A stretch of 64,000 bases of DNA from assembly GCF_007827455.1 (NCBI RefSeq), contig NZ_VISM01000001.1, forward strand, positions 310,001 through 374,000, in the 5' to 3' direction. The stretch's first letter is position 1; the number at the start of each line of letters is the position of its first letter. Below the pieces are notes generated by a model. The model had not been told where the DNA came from and ran no database searches. It saw only the letters and a program-made list of their open reading frames with translations. Made by a program: the position numbers and the translations under genes. This document shows positions 1-8,546 of this stretch, piece by piece. Origin of the DNA: Lutibacter sp. Hel_I_33_5. GTDB taxonomy: Bacteria > Bacteroidota > Bacteroidia > Flavobacteriales > Flavobacteriaceae.

Positions 1-51
1 TGTTTTCCCGTGATCAACGTGCGCTATAATAGCGATGTTTCTGATTTGCAT
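1..51 (-). CDS. typA: TypA/BipA translational GTPase, N-terminal fragment
   Basis: Only the first 17 codons are inside the window; the gene runs off the left edge. The minus strand reads MQIRNIAIIAHVDHGKT, the G1/P-loop start (AHVDHGKT) of ribosome-associated translation-factor GTPases. The short lead-in before the P-loop matches TypA/BipA better than LepA or EF-G, which have longer or different starts. TypA binds the 70S ribosome and acts in stress adaptation and ribosome assembly; that is family knowledge. A consensus -7 element lies 22 nt upstream of the ATG. LepA is the main alternative, because only the P-loop is visible. Confidence 0.8.
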   Translation of the reverse strand, partial: MQIRNIAIIAHVDHGKT

Positions 52-73
52 GCTTAATTTCTTAAATTTCGTG

Positions 74-81
74 CAAAAGTA
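74..81 (-). promoter_or_regulatory. Bacteroidota -7 promoter element for typA
   Basis: The minus strand reads TACTTTTG, an exact match to the flavobacterial -7 consensus TAnnTTTG, 22 nt before the typA ATG at 51. Confidence 0.6.
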
Positions 82-171
82 GTGTATTCTTCTCAATACA
101 AAGTTGAAAAGCTGAAAAGTTTTAAAGTAACAAGGCCTAAAATTGTAAAAAGAAATTAAAAAAGTAGATAC

Positions 172-453
172 TTATGCATCTTCTCTAAAGGCAGAAGGCA
201 AAATATCTGGAATTAATTTTATCAATAAAGGCAATAATAATGCACCACCAGGAAGCAAAAACACAGCAAAAGCTGGTATTGCTTTACATATATCTAAGAG
301 TTGTTCTTTTATTTTTTCTTTTTCATCATCATCTAAAGAAGTATGTGTTGCTTTTTTTATCAACCCAACAGCTTCTTTACTCTGTGCTAACTCTTTAGCT
401 AAGCGTTTTTTATTCTTTTCAAGAATTTCTTTAAACTCTTCTTTTGTAGTCAT
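172..453 (-). CDS. Short LETM1-like domain protein
   Basis: A 93-residue protein. The C-terminal half (about residues 52-93) carries the signature of the LETM1 membrane and ribosome-binding region: a KAIPAF segment, a hydrophobic stretch with LPGGALLLPLL, then LIPDILPSAFRE. The N-terminal half is a charged, lysine-rich helix. LETM1 is a mitochondrial inner-membrane protein involved in cation homeostasis; stand-alone short versions occur in Bacteroidota and their role is not known to me. Its ATG overlaps the stop codon of proline dehydrogenase by one base (TAATG), so the two are almost certainly co-transcribed and translationally coupled. One membrane-inserted hairpin is plausible. The family call is by motif only. 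Confidence 0.75.
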   Translation of the reverse strand: MTTKEEFKEILEKNKKRLAKELAQSKEAVGLIKKATHTSLDDDEKEKIKEQLLDICKAIPAFAVFLLPGGALLLPLLIKLIPDILPSAFREDA

Positions 454-1616
454 TAAATTTTTCTTCGCTTACGCTCAGTTTTTAATAAATTAAGCTCTCT
501 ACTTGTTTGACCAGCAACAGAAGTATTTTCTTCTGCCCTTCTGATTAAGTACGGCATAACGTCTCTTACAGGTCCAAAAGGCAAGTATTTAGCAACATTG
601 TAGCCTTTATTTGCTAAATTATAACTGATATGATCGCTCATTCCAAATAATTGACCAAACCATAGCCGATTATCGTTCTCTTCAATTCCATATTTTTTTG
701 CAAGCTCCATTACTAAATAAGAACTTTCTTCATTATGAGTACCCGCAAATAAAGCCATTTTTGGATGTTCCATCATATATTTTATAGCGGTATCATAATT
801 TTCATCAGTCGCTTTTTTATTTTCACAAATTGGTGATGGATAGCCGTTTTCTTCAGCTCTTTCTCTTTCTTTTTCCATATAAGCGCCACGAACCACTTTC
901 ATACCAATATGAAAACCCTTTTCTTTCGCTTTTTGATGAAGCTTTGTTAAATACTCCATTCTATCATGACGATACATTTGTAATGTATTAAAAACAATGG
1001 CTTTTTCTTTGTTGTAAGTTTCCATTAATTCCTCAATCAACTCATCTGCTGCATCTTGCATCCAACTTTCTTCAGCGTCAATTAGTAACGGAACATCTTT
1101 TTTAACTGCGTCTTTACAAACAGTATGAAAACGCTCTAATACTCTATCCCACTCTTTTGTCTCTTTATCCGACAACGATTTTCCTTCTGATATTTTTTGA
1201 TACAAACCAAAACGCCCAAAACCTGATGGTTTAAATACCGCATACGGAATCGATTGTTTTTCTTCACAAAAATTAATGATTCGTAATATCTTTTTTAAAG
1301 CGCCGTCAAAACTAATTTCTTCATCCTTCCCTTCTACAGAATAGTCTAAAACACTATGAACTTTACCATTAGTATACATATTGGCTATTATTGGCAAACA
1401 ATCATCTTCTGTTACGCCTCCACAAAAATGATCGAAAACTGTAGAACGAATCAATCCCTCAATAGGCAAATGCGCTTTTAATGCAAAGTTGGTTACAGCA
1501 CTACCTATTCTAACCATAGGTTGATTTTGAATCATTTTAAAAAGAAAATAAGCGCGTTCTAACTGAGAATCAGATTTTAAAGAAAAGGCAACTTCTGTAT
1601 TATCAAAGAGTTTCAT
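453..1616 (-). CDS. Proline dehydrogenase (PRODH)
   Basis: A 387-residue monofunctional FAD-dependent proline dehydrogenase, oxidising proline to pyrroline-5-carboxylate with electrons to the quinone pool. The C-terminal motif YLIRRAEEN (about residues 356-364) is the PRODH signature whose paired arginines hold the substrate carboxylate; GTHNEES near residue 290 is another family segment. There is no aldehyde dehydrogenase domain, so the P5C dehydrogenase must be encoded elsewhere, unlike bifunctional PutA. The tail is basic (KTERKRRKI). The start ATG at 1616 follows a consensus -7 element by about 22 nt. It is the first gene of a two-gene unit with the LETM1-like gene. Confidence 0.93.
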   Translation of the reverse strand: MKLFDNTEVAFSLKSDSQLERAYFLFKMIQNQPMVRIGSAVTNFALKAHLPIEGLIRSTVFDHFCGGVTEDDCLPIIANMYTNGKVHSVLDYSVEGKDEEISFDGALKKILRIINFCEEKQSIPYAVFKPSGFGRFGLYQKISEGKSLSDKETKEWDRVLERFHTVCKDAVKKDVPLLIDAEESWMQDAADELIEELMETYNKEKAIVFNTLQMYRHDRMEYLTKLHQKAKEKGFHIGMKVVRGAYMEKERERAEENGYPSPICENKKATDENYDTAIKYMMEHPKMALFAGTHNEESSYLVMELAKKYGIEENDNRLWFGQLFGMSDHISYNLANKGYNVAKYLPFGPVRDVMPYLIRRAEENTSVAGQTSRELNLLKTERKRRKI

Positions 1617-1638
1617 TCACTAATAATTTATATCCAAA

Positions 1639-1646
1639 CAAAGATA
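1639..1646 (-). promoter_or_regulatory. -7 promoter element for proline dehydrogenase
   Basis: The minus strand reads TATCTTTG, a perfect TAnnTTTG, 22 nt upstream of the ATG at 1616. Confidence 0.6.
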
Positions 1647-1706
1647 CTTATAAAAAGAAAAAATTAAATATTTTCTACTTAATTTGCGGCTTCAAATTTT
1701 TTGTGC

Positions 1707-2765
1707 ATGAAATCCATTAAAGCAGTATCATATTTTGTTCATTTTCAGGATAAAGGCTATCAAGAACTATCAAAATTAGTTGAAGAAAAAAGCTATTCTT
1801 CTATATTTATTTTGGTAGATGAAAACACTTTAGAGCATTGTTACCCTACTTTTATGTCAAATTTTAGCACACATACTAGAATTGAAGTCATAGAAATTGA
1901 ATCTGGTGAAATCAATAAAACCATTGATACTTGTACTGGAGTTTGGGAGGCTATGACTGAATTGGATGCAGATAGAAAAAGTTTACTAATTACCTTAGGT
2001 GGTGGTGTAATTACTGATTTGGGTGGATTTGTAGCTTCTACTTTTAAACGTGGAATTGACTTTGTTAATGTACCTACTACTTTACTTTCTATGGTTGATG
2101 CTTCCGTTGGAGGAAAAACGGGTGTAGATTTAGGTGTATTGAAAAACCTAGTAGGTCTGTTTGCTAATCCGCAAATGGTGATTGTAGATGAAACATTTTT
2201 AGGCACAGTTTCTGAACGTGAAATTCGCTCTGGAAAAGCAGAAATTATTAAATATGGCTACACATACGACATTAAACTAATTAATGAATTAATAAATGAT
2301 AATTCAAACAATATCAGCAAATTAATTCACAGGTCTATTGAAATAAAAAACGAAGTTGTTCTTGAAGATCCTAAAGAAAATGGATTAAGAAAAATTCTAA
2401 ATTTCGGACATACTTTAGGGCATGCTATTGAGTCTTATTTTTTAGCTTCTGATGAAAAAGAAAACCTAACTCATGGGGAAGCAATTGCAATTGGTATGAT
2501 TACAGAAAGTTATCTTTCTTCTGTATTACTAGGTTTTTCTAAAGATAAATTAACAGCCGTAAAAGAGTTGATTATTTCTGTTTATGGAAAAGTGCCTATT
2601 CTTACTTTAGATTTTAACCCTATCATGGAGTTTCTAAAACATGATAAGAAAAACGTAAACGGACAGGTTAACTTTGTTTTATTAAAAGATTTTGAAGATT
2701 ACAAATTAGATTGTATTGCTTCAGAAGAACTGATTATTAGAAGTTTAGAATATTATAATAGTTAA
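1707..2765 (+). CDS. aroB: 3-dehydroquinate synthase
   Basis: A 352-residue enzyme converting DAHP to 3-dehydroquinate, the second step of the shikimate pathway. Visible family motifs: GGGVITDLGGFVAS (NAD-binding), GGKTGVDLGVLKNLVG, KAEIIKYG (zinc ligand Glu), NFGHTLGHAIE and HGEAIAIGM (zinc ligand histidines). I chose the ATG at 1707 (MKSIKAV); a TTG two codons upstream is in frame but would put Cys-Met before a normal start. It is a single-gene unit, divergent from proline dehydrogenase across a 90-bp gap. No other aro gene is nearby. Confidence 0.95.
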   Translation: MKSIKAVSYFVHFQDKGYQELSKLVEEKSYSSIFILVDENTLEHCYPTFMSNFSTHTRIEVIEIESGEINKTIDTCTGVWEAMTELDADRKSLLITLGGGVITDLGGFVASTFKRGIDFVNVPTTLLSMVDASVGGKTGVDLGVLKNLVGLFANPQMVIVDETFLGTVSEREIRSGKAEIIKYGYTYDIKLINELINDNSNNISKLIHRSIEIKNEVVLEDPKENGLRKILNFGHTLGHAIESYFLASDEKENLTHGEAIAIGMITESYLSSVLLGFSKDKLTAVKELIISVYGKVPILTLDFNPIMEFLKHDKKNVNGQVNFVLLKDFEDYKLDCIASEELIIRSLEYYNS

Positions 2766-2801
2766 GCAGATTTCCCCTTTTTTATAACTCTAATAATTGT
2801 T

Positions 2802-2868
2802 ATTCCTGTGAAGACAGGAATCTTGAGCTTTACTATATTTAGAGGTTTCTGCCTTAGCAAGAATGACA
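2802..2868. repeat. Decayed dispersed palindromic repeat
   Basis: The left part is a near-perfect hairpin (ATTCCTGTGAAGACAGGAAT) and the right part (TTCTGCCTTAGCAAGAATGACA) is a diverged, longer-spaced echo of the same ATTCCTGC...GCAGGAATGACA pattern. I recall such elements as intergenic dispersed repeats in flavobacterial genomes. It lies between the convergent ends of aroB and bshA and may also act as a weak two-way terminator. A fragment with the same ending, CAGGAATGACA, is near 10720. Confidence 0.5.
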
Positions 2869-2875
2869 GCGGAAT

Positions 2876-4006
2876 TTAATTCTTAACATAACAAGATTGA
2901 TAAATATCCTCATAAACTGGTAGAATATTTTCTAAAGAGAATAACTTAGTATGTTCTTTTGCATTGTGTTTAAACGTATCTAAAGTTTCATCGTCTTTTA
3001 AAATAGTAATTGCGTTTTTTGCCATATCAGATATATCACCAATAGTACTTAAATATCCAGTTTTTCCATGAATATTAACTTCTGGCAATCCACCTGTATT
3101 TGTTGATATTACAGCCGTAGATGCTGCCATTGCCTCTAAAGCTGCCAAACCAAAACTTTCTGTTTTAGAAGGTAACAAAAACAAGTCTGAATAGCATAGA
3201 ATTTTAGCAACTTCATTACTGTTGCCTAAGAATAAAACTTTATCCTCTATTCCTAATTCTTTTACTAATAATTCAGTTTTACTTCTATCTACTCCATCAC
3301 CAACCATTAATAATTTTGAAGGAATTTCTTTCTGAATTTCATTAAAGACTTTAATAACGTCCTCAGTTCTTTTTACGGGTCTAAAATTACTAACGTGAGT
3401 TACGATTCTTTCTTCAGGTAGCGCAATTCCAGCTCTTTTACATTCAGTTTGATTCGCTTTGTCATACTTCTCAGTATCAATAAAATTATAGATTACTTTT
3501 ATGTCATTAGTAATATTAAAAAGACGTAAGGTATCTTCTTTTAAACTATTTGATACCGAGGTAACTACATCAGAATTATTGATACTAAATTCAACCGCAG
3601 TTTTATACGTTGGATGACTTCCAACAAGCGTAATATCTGTACCATGTAATGTTGTGACAACTTTAATATGAATTCCTTTTTCTAATAACATCTTTTTTGC
3701 CATAAAGGCAGCGTACGCATGCGGAATTGCATAATGCACATGCAATACTTCAAGTTGATGCTTTTCTACAATTTCCACCATTTTACTTGACAAAGCAAGT
3801 TCATAAGGTTGATATTGGAATAATGGATATTCTTCTAATAAAACTTCGTGAAAATGTAAATTGTGAGTAAAAAAATCTAACCTAACTGGTTGATTATAAG
3901 TTATAAAATGAACTTCATGTCCTTTATCCGCCAATGCCATTCCAAATTCTGTTGCCACTACTCCACTTCCTCCAAATGTTGGATAACAAACAATTCCTAT
4001 CTTCAT
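2876..4006 (-). CDS. bshA: N-acetyl-alpha-D-glucosaminyl L-malate synthase BshA
   Basis: A 376-residue GT-B glycosyltransferase (GT4 family) catalysing the first step of bacillithiol synthesis, joining GlcNAc from UDP-GlcNAc to L-malate. The N-terminal MKIGIVCYPTFGGSGVVATE is the BshA signature (GSGVV loop at about residues 13-17). HVHYAIPHA, LHGTDITLVG, HVSNFRPVKR and the C-terminal ESFGLAALEAMA nucleotide-sugar motif all fit. Bacillithiol genes are usual in Flavobacteriaceae; bshB and bshC are not in this window. It appears to be transcribed alone: a hairpin terminator for the upstream transketolase gene separates the two. Confidence 0.93.
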   Translation of the reverse strand: MKIGIVCYPTFGGSGVVATEFGMALADKGHEVHFITYNQPVRLDFFTHNLHFHEVLLEEYPLFQYQPYELALSSKMVEIVEKHQLEVLHVHYAIPHAYAAFMAKKMLLEKGIHIKVVTTLHGTDITLVGSHPTYKTAVEFSINNSDVVTSVSNSLKEDTLRLFNITNDIKVIYNFIDTEKYDKANQTECKRAGIALPEERIVTHVSNFRPVKRTEDVIKVFNEIQKEIPSKLLMVGDGVDRSKTELLVKELGIEDKVLFLGNSNEVAKILCYSDLFLLPSKTESFGLAALEAMAASTAVISTNTGGLPEVNIHGKTGYLSTIGDISDMAKNAITILKDDETLDTFKHNAKEHTKLFSLENILPVYEDIYQSCYVKN

Positions 4007-4110
4007 ATTTATTAAATGATTTAATATTAAAAAGAATACTACTCTTTTATAACTTTAGTTGTAAAGATAAAAGTATTCTTACATTTTAACGTTAAATAAA
4101 TTCACAAAAA

Positions 4111-4139
4111 AAGAGTTTTTCAAAAAATGAAAAACTCTT
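4111..4139 (-). terminator. Rho-independent terminator after the transketolase gene
   Basis: A perfect 11-bp stem (AAGAGTTTTTC / GAAAAACTCTT) with a 7-nt loop. On the minus strand it is followed by a run of T at 4104-4110, about 30 nt past the transketolase stop. Confidence 0.8.
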
Positions 4140-4168
4140 ATCTATATCATTGATTATTTAAAATAATA

Positions 4169-5014
4169 CTAATAATCTCCTAATGTTACTGGATTTTGAG
4201 TTAAAGCATTTTCTAATTGCTCATCATTAGGAGCTTTTCCGTGCCAAGCATGCGTATACATCATGTAATCGATCCCATTCCCCATCTCTGTGTACAATAA
4301 AATACAAATTGGTTTTCCTTTGCCAGTTAATGATTTTGCTTCCGCTAAGCCTGCTAAAATAGCCTCTATATCATTTCCTTCCTTAACTTCTAATACATCC
4401 CAACCAAAAGCAAGAAATTTATCTTTAATACTTCCCATTGGTAATACATCATCTGTAGCACCATCAATTTGTTTACCGTTTAAATCTATGGTTGCAATTA
4501 AGTTATCAATTTTTTTTGCTGATGCATACATAATTGCTTCCCAGTTTTGGCCTTCTTGTAATTCACCATCACCATGTAAAGAATACACTAAACGATCATC
4601 ATTATTCAACTTTTTTGTTGTTGCTGCTCCAATGGCAACAGACAACCCTTGTCCTAATGATCCAGACGCCATTCTAATTCCTGGTAAACCTTCATGAGTT
4701 GTTGGATGTCCTTGTAAACGCGAATTTAACTTTCTAAACGTTGCTAATTCTGCTACATCAAAATAACCACTTCGGGCTAAAACACTATAAAAAACAGGTG
4801 AAATATGTCCGTTTGATAAAAAGAATAAATCTTCATTCTTCCCGTCCATAGTAAAATCTGATGAATGTTTCATTACTTCTTGATATAAAACAGTAATAAA
4901 CTCTGCACAGCCTAACGAACCTCCTGGATGACCAGAATTTACGGCATGCACCATTCTTAATATATCTCTTCGAACCTGTTGGGTAAAATCCTGTAATTGC
5001 TGTGTTGTTGGCAT
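4169..5014 (-). CDS. Transketolase, N-terminal (TPP pyrophosphate-binding) subunit
   Basis: A 281-residue protein covering only the N-terminal third of a classical transketolase (about 660 residues). It contains the GHPGGSLGCAE substrate/TPP segment, the NGHISPVFYS segment and the TPP/Mg motif GDGELQEGQNWEA. In Bacteroidota and some other bacteria transketolase is split into this half and a separate C-terminal half carrying the pyrimidine and C domains, so the length is normal for a subunit rather than a truncation. The partner is usually the next gene; here a terminator and bshA follow, and no C-terminal half is visible anywhere in the window. A consensus -7 element lies 20 nt before the ATG. 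Confidence 0.93.
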   Translation of the reverse strand: MPTTQQLQDFTQQVRRDILRMVHAVNSGHPGGSLGCAEFITVLYQEVMKHSSDFTMDGKNEDLFFLSNGHISPVFYSVLARSGYFDVAELATFRKLNSRLQGHPTTHEGLPGIRMASGSLGQGLSVAIGAATTKKLNNDDRLVYSLHGDGELQEGQNWEAIMYASAKKIDNLIATIDLNGKQIDGATDDVLPMGSIKDKFLAFGWDVLEVKEGNDIEAILAGLAEAKSLTGKGKPICILLYTEMGNGIDYMMYTHAWHGKAPNDEQLENALTQNPVTLGDY

Positions 5015-5034
5015 TATTTAAATTTTGTTGCCAG

Positions 5035-5042
5035 CAAAAATA
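5035..5042 (-). promoter_or_regulatory. -7 promoter element for the transketolase subunit
   Basis: The minus strand reads TATTTTTG (TAnnTTTG), 20 nt upstream of the ATG at 5014. Confidence 0.55.
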
Positions 5043-5356
5043 CAAAAGCGATTGTATTTGTATTGATTTTGAATAAGTTTTCTTTAATAATTATTAACAG
5101 GCTATTTTTAAATTAATTAAAAATAGTATCAAAAAGTTTAAAAAAAGAAAAGAGCTTGATGTTTCCTTTTTCATAGTTTCCCTTTATTTTTGGAAAAAAT
5201 TAAAAACACAATACTCTTTTCTAAGTAACAAATTTAAAGCATTTAAAGCATTGTTACAATAATTGCAAGTCTAAATTTATGAATTTCGACTAAATACAAA
5301 AGGTTTTTTCCCCTTATAAAACTATTAAACATATAGGATAAGAAGAATTAATATTT
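5043..5356. other. Divergent intergenic region
   Basis: No gene is seen between the transketolase and TPR/AraC regulator starts. The region is very AT-rich and holds one clear inverted repeat at 5102-5126 (10-bp arms CTATTTTTAA / TTAAAAATAG, 5-nt spacer). It has no T-run of terminator type, so it may be a protein-binding site for one of the divergent promoters. A tandem AAAGCATTTAAAGCATT lies near 5237. Confidence 0.4.
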
Positions 5357-5364
5357 TATGTTTG
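5357..5364 (+). promoter_or_regulatory. -7 promoter element of the TPR/AraC regulator gene
   Basis: TATGTTTG matches TAnnTTTG exactly and ends 6 nt before the ATG at 5371. This implies a leaderless or nearly leaderless transcript and argues against using the TTG at 5362, which lies inside the element. Confidence 0.6.
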
Positions 5365-5370
5365 CAATAT

Positions 5371-7077
5371 ATGTTATCTGCTATGATCAATATAATACGT
5401 TTTGCTACTTTACTACTTATTTTCATTTTTAGCACGAAAATAACTTCTCAAAACCAACACACTTTAATTGACTCTACTTACAATTATATTTCAGATAAAT
5501 ATTATAAATATAAGTTTACTGATTCAATAAAAGCGAAGCATTACTCTGATAGTTTTTTACTTAAATCTAAAAAAGAAAATGATACTCTAAGTTTAATTGA
5601 TGGTTATTTTTATAAAAGTGAAGTTTTAAAAAATGATTCTATCTTTATTAATTACTTAGATAATTTAATATTTTCAACAAAAAACGTCCCTTCAAAATTA
5701 TTTCCTGCAATAGCCTATTTTCAAAAAGGTGAATATTATCAATATAAAGAAGAGAATAAAAAATCGTTAGAAAATTTATTACTAGCAATAAAATACACCA
5801 ATATAAATAAAAATGATAGCCTTAAATATATTGCAAAACAATTGGTAGGTATTTTAAAATCAAAAAATAACGAGTTAAATGATTCTAAAAAAATATACCG
5901 AGAAGTTTATAATTTTTATGAAAGGAATCCGAAATATAAAGACTCAATAAATTATTTTAATCTATTATCAAATTTAACTTTAGATTTCTTACAAGAAAAA
6001 AAGTTAGATTCTGCAAATTTTTATAATGCTAAAGCTACTTTATATGCTAAAAACACAAAAGATACATTCAATTTAAACTTTCTTACATTTAGACAAGGAC
6101 AAATTGAATTCGAAAAAAAGAACTATAAAAAAACAATTCAATTAATAAACAAATCTATACCATCAATTGAATTAGAAGAAAATTATTCAGCATTAAACTA
6201 TGCTTACTATTATATTGCTAAATCAGAGTTTTATTTAGGAAATACAAAAAAAACTTTAAAATACAATTTACTTATAGATTCGTTATATAGTTCGAAGAAT
6301 ATACCTAATAAAGTACAAAAAAGTAGTTATACATTTTTAATCAAGTATTATAAAGGAAAAAATGATCTTAAAAATCAATTATTATATATAGAAAAGTTAT
6401 TAAAATTAGATAATATACTTACAAAAGATAATTTTGAATTGACTAAAACTTTTACTGAAGAATTTGATACACCAAATTTAATTGCCCAAAAAGAACGTCT
6501 TATTAATAAACTACAAGTTAATGTTCATTCATCAAATAATGCAAAAACTATTTTAGGAATTATTGCTTTATTAGCATTAATATTAACCGGGTATCAGTAT
6601 AGAAAACGAAGAAAAATTAAATTAAAGTTTGAAGAGTTAATTAACAATAAGGAAGATAAAATTGCTTTTAATAAATCTAAAGCAGAACCCATTAAATCAT
6701 CTGAAATCAACCTTTCTAAAGAAATTGTAGCTAGTATTATAGACTCTTTAAATAGCTTTGAAGAAAACAAAAACTATACAAATAGTAAACTTAGCCTTAA
6801 TTCTTTAGCAAAGGAAATAAATACTAACCCAAATTATTTATCTAAAATAATTAATTTTTATAAAAAAGTAAGTTATTCTAAATATATAAGCGACTTACGT
6901 ATAAATCATTGTTTAGAATTACTAAATAGTCAATCTGAGATTAGAAAATATACTATTAAAGCCATTGCAAAAGAAGTTGGTTTTAATAATTCTGAATCTT
7001 TTTCTAATGCATTCTTCAAAAAAACTGGATTGAAACCTTCCTATTACATCAAAGAGTTGAAAAAATTTGATAAATAA
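5371..7077 (+). CDS. Membrane-anchored TPR sensor with C-terminal AraC-type HTH
   Basis: A 568-residue one-protein signalling regulator of a kind common in flavobacteria. In order: a signal-like hydrophobic N-terminus (to about residue 24), a periplasmic helical region rich in Lys/Asn/Tyr with TPR-like repeats to about residue 390, one transmembrane helix (ILGIIALLALILTGY) followed by RKRRKIK, then a cytoplasmic linker and an AraC-family double helix-turn-helix (about residues 460-565) ending GFNNSESFSNAFFKKTGLKPSYYIKEL. The cue and targets are unknown. The start follows from the promoter position; a second ATG at 5383 (MINIIRFATLL) gives a slightly neater signal peptide. It is a single-gene unit. 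Confidence 0.85.
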   Translation: MLSAMINIIRFATLLLIFIFSTKITSQNQHTLIDSTYNYISDKYYKYKFTDSIKAKHYSDSFLLKSKKENDTLSLIDGYFYKSEVLKNDSIFINYLDNLIFSTKNVPSKLFPAIAYFQKGEYYQYKEENKKSLENLLLAIKYTNINKNDSLKYIAKQLVGILKSKNNELNDSKKIYREVYNFYERNPKYKDSINYFNLLSNLTLDFLQEKKLDSANFYNAKATLYAKNTKDTFNLNFLTFRQGQIEFEKKNYKKTIQLINKSIPSIELEENYSALNYAYYYIAKSEFYLGNTKKTLKYNLLIDSLYSSKNIPNKVQKSSYTFLIKYYKGKNDLKNQLLYIEKLLKLDNILTKDNFELTKTFTEEFDTPNLIAQKERLINKLQVNVHSSNNAKTILGIIALLALILTGYQYRKRRKIKLKFEELINNKEDKIAFNKSKAEPIKSSEINLSKEIVASIIDSLNSFEENKNYTNSKLSLNSLAKEINTNPNYLSKIINFYKKVSYSKYISDLRINHCLELLNSQSEIRKYTIKAIAKEVGFNNSESFSNAFFKKTGLKPSYYIKELKKFDK

Positions 7078-7229
7078 AAAAAAGAAGAAAAAAGAGCCTA
7101 TAATATTTATTTTTTTTATAATACTACCCCCTAAGTAAGCATACAAATTAGTAATTAATTATTGAGCTCTTTTTAATGATTGTTAAAAGTAAGTCTAAAC
7201 CTTTAAAGTAAAAACAAAATATAGTCTGT

Positions 7230-7257
7230 TTTCATGAATTTCGATAAGTTCATGAAA
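7230..7257. repeat. Intergenic inverted repeat
   Basis: Nine-base arms TTTCATGAA / TTCATGAAA flank a 10-nt spacer; each arm is itself almost palindromic. It sits 17 nt beyond the stop of the minus-strand gene at 7274, with no T-run. It could be an RNA 3' hairpin or a protein site. Confidence 0.45.
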
Positions 7258-7273
7258 TAAATTAGTACAAAAA

Positions 7274-8533
7274 TTAAGTTTTTTGCTTCTTTTTCTTAGC
7301 AGCAGGAAATAATACATTATTTAAAATTAAACGATATCCAGGCGAAGTTGGATGTAAATCTAGTTCAGTTTTTGGGTCTCCTACTCTATGGGTGTAATCT
7401 TCTGGGTCATGGCCTCCATAAAAAGTAAACATGCCTTTTCCTTTCGTTCCATGAATATAACGCGCTTCTCTATTTGTTCTATTTTCTCCTAAAACTAATA
7501 CGGTTGATTTTACCGTATTCCTATCAAAAGAAGTCGTTTGTCCCATAAAAGCTTTTACCAATTGCGTATGATTCTGTGTTAACATAGTAGGAACTTGATC
7601 CCACTTTGCAGAAAACTCTATTAAAGAAAAATAATCTGATGTTTTCGGAATTCTACGCTTTCTAGTCATATCAATCGTAGAAAACTCATAGGTGGTCGGA
7701 TTTCTAATCAGTTGAAAATCTTTAAAAGCAAACGTTTTATTATAGTTTATTTTAGATTGATAGCTAGGTTCGGATGCATCTCCATCAAACATGGCTTCTG
7801 AAATATCAACTCCTTCGGCAGATAAAGCAATATCAAAACTATCGGTTGCAGAACACATGGCAAACATAAATCCACCTCCAACAACATAATCTCTAATTTT
7901 CTTTGACACAGCTAATTTTGCTTGCGATACTTTTCCATATCCTAATTTAGCTGCTAATTTTTCAGACCGCTTCTTCCCTTCTATATACCAAGGAGCAGTT
8001 CTAAAAGCGCCATAAAAACGTCCATACTGACCTGTAAAATCTTCATGATGCAAGTGCAACCATTCGTATAACAACAATTTATCACTCAGAACCTCCTCGT
8101 CATAGACTACATCAAACGGAATCTCTGCATACGTTAATACCATAGTTACAGCATCATCCCAAGGCATTTTGTCTTTTGGAGAATATACTGCTATTTTTGG
8201 AGCTTTTTCTAACGTTACTGCTTCTTGATTTTTAGAAGGTGATGAAATTTCTTCTAAAATTAATGCAGATTTTGCCGTTGAAATTATTTGATACGAAACT
8301 CCTCTAATTTTACACTCTTTTTCAATTACTGGGTTATTTTCTATCAAAAATGCGCCACCATCATAATTTAACAACCATTTAGCTTTAATACCTTGTTGTA
8401 AAGAATAGTAAACAATTCCATATGCTTTTAGATGATTTTTCTGATTATCATGACTCATAGGCACATAAATAAAAGATGCCCAAATAGAATTTGATAAGAA
8501 TAAAAAAGTAAGTAATGTTAAAAATTTCTTCAA
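7274..8533 (-). CDS. Conserved exported protein (databases often call it asparagine synthetase B)
   Basis: A 419-residue protein conserved in Flavobacteriaceae. I recall database entries for this family named asparagine synthetase B, but I see neither an N-terminal catalytic Cys2 glutaminase nor an SGGxDS pyrophosphatase loop, so that name looks unjustified. Distinct segments include KAPKIAVYSPKDKMPWDDAV, HLHHEDFTGQYG and GGGFMFAMCSATDSFDIAL. I propose the TTG at 8533: it gives a clean signal peptide (KKFLTLLTFLFLSNSIWA) and lies 13 nt after the peptidase stop. The longer reading from 8587 would overlap the peptidase gene and add an unlikely N-terminus. It is probably co-transcribed with the S9 peptidase. 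Function unknown. Confidence 0.8.
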   Translation of the reverse strand: MKKFLTLLTFLFLSNSIWASFIYVPMSHDNQKNHLKAYGIVYYSLQQGIKAKWLLNYDGGAFLIENNPVIEKECKIRGVSYQIISTAKSALILEEISSPSKNQEAVTLEKAPKIAVYSPKDKMPWDDAVTMVLTYAEIPFDVVYDEEVLSDKLLLYEWLHLHHEDFTGQYGRFYGAFRTAPWYIEGKKRSEKLAAKLGYGKVSQAKLAVSKKIRDYVVGGGFMFAMCSATDSFDIALSAEGVDISEAMFDGDASEPSYQSKINYNKTFAFKDFQLIRNPTTYEFSTIDMTRKRRIPKTSDYFSLIEFSAKWDQVPTMLTQNHTQLVKAFMGQTTSFDRNTVKSTVLVLGENRTNREARYIHGTKGKGMFTFYGGHDPEDYTHRVGDPKTELDLHPTSPGYRLILNNVLFPAAKKKKQKT

Positions 8534-8546
8534 TCTGATATTTCTT

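Noticed and set aside
1841..2206. 121-codon open frame antisense to aroB
   Set aside because: It lies across the most conserved NAD-binding part of aroB; low-complexity composition follows from the sense codons.
7088..7174. Terminator for the TPR/AraC gene formed by AAAAAGAGC and GCTCTTTTT
   Set aside because: The arms match but are separated by about 70 nt, too long a loop for a convincing rho-independent terminator.
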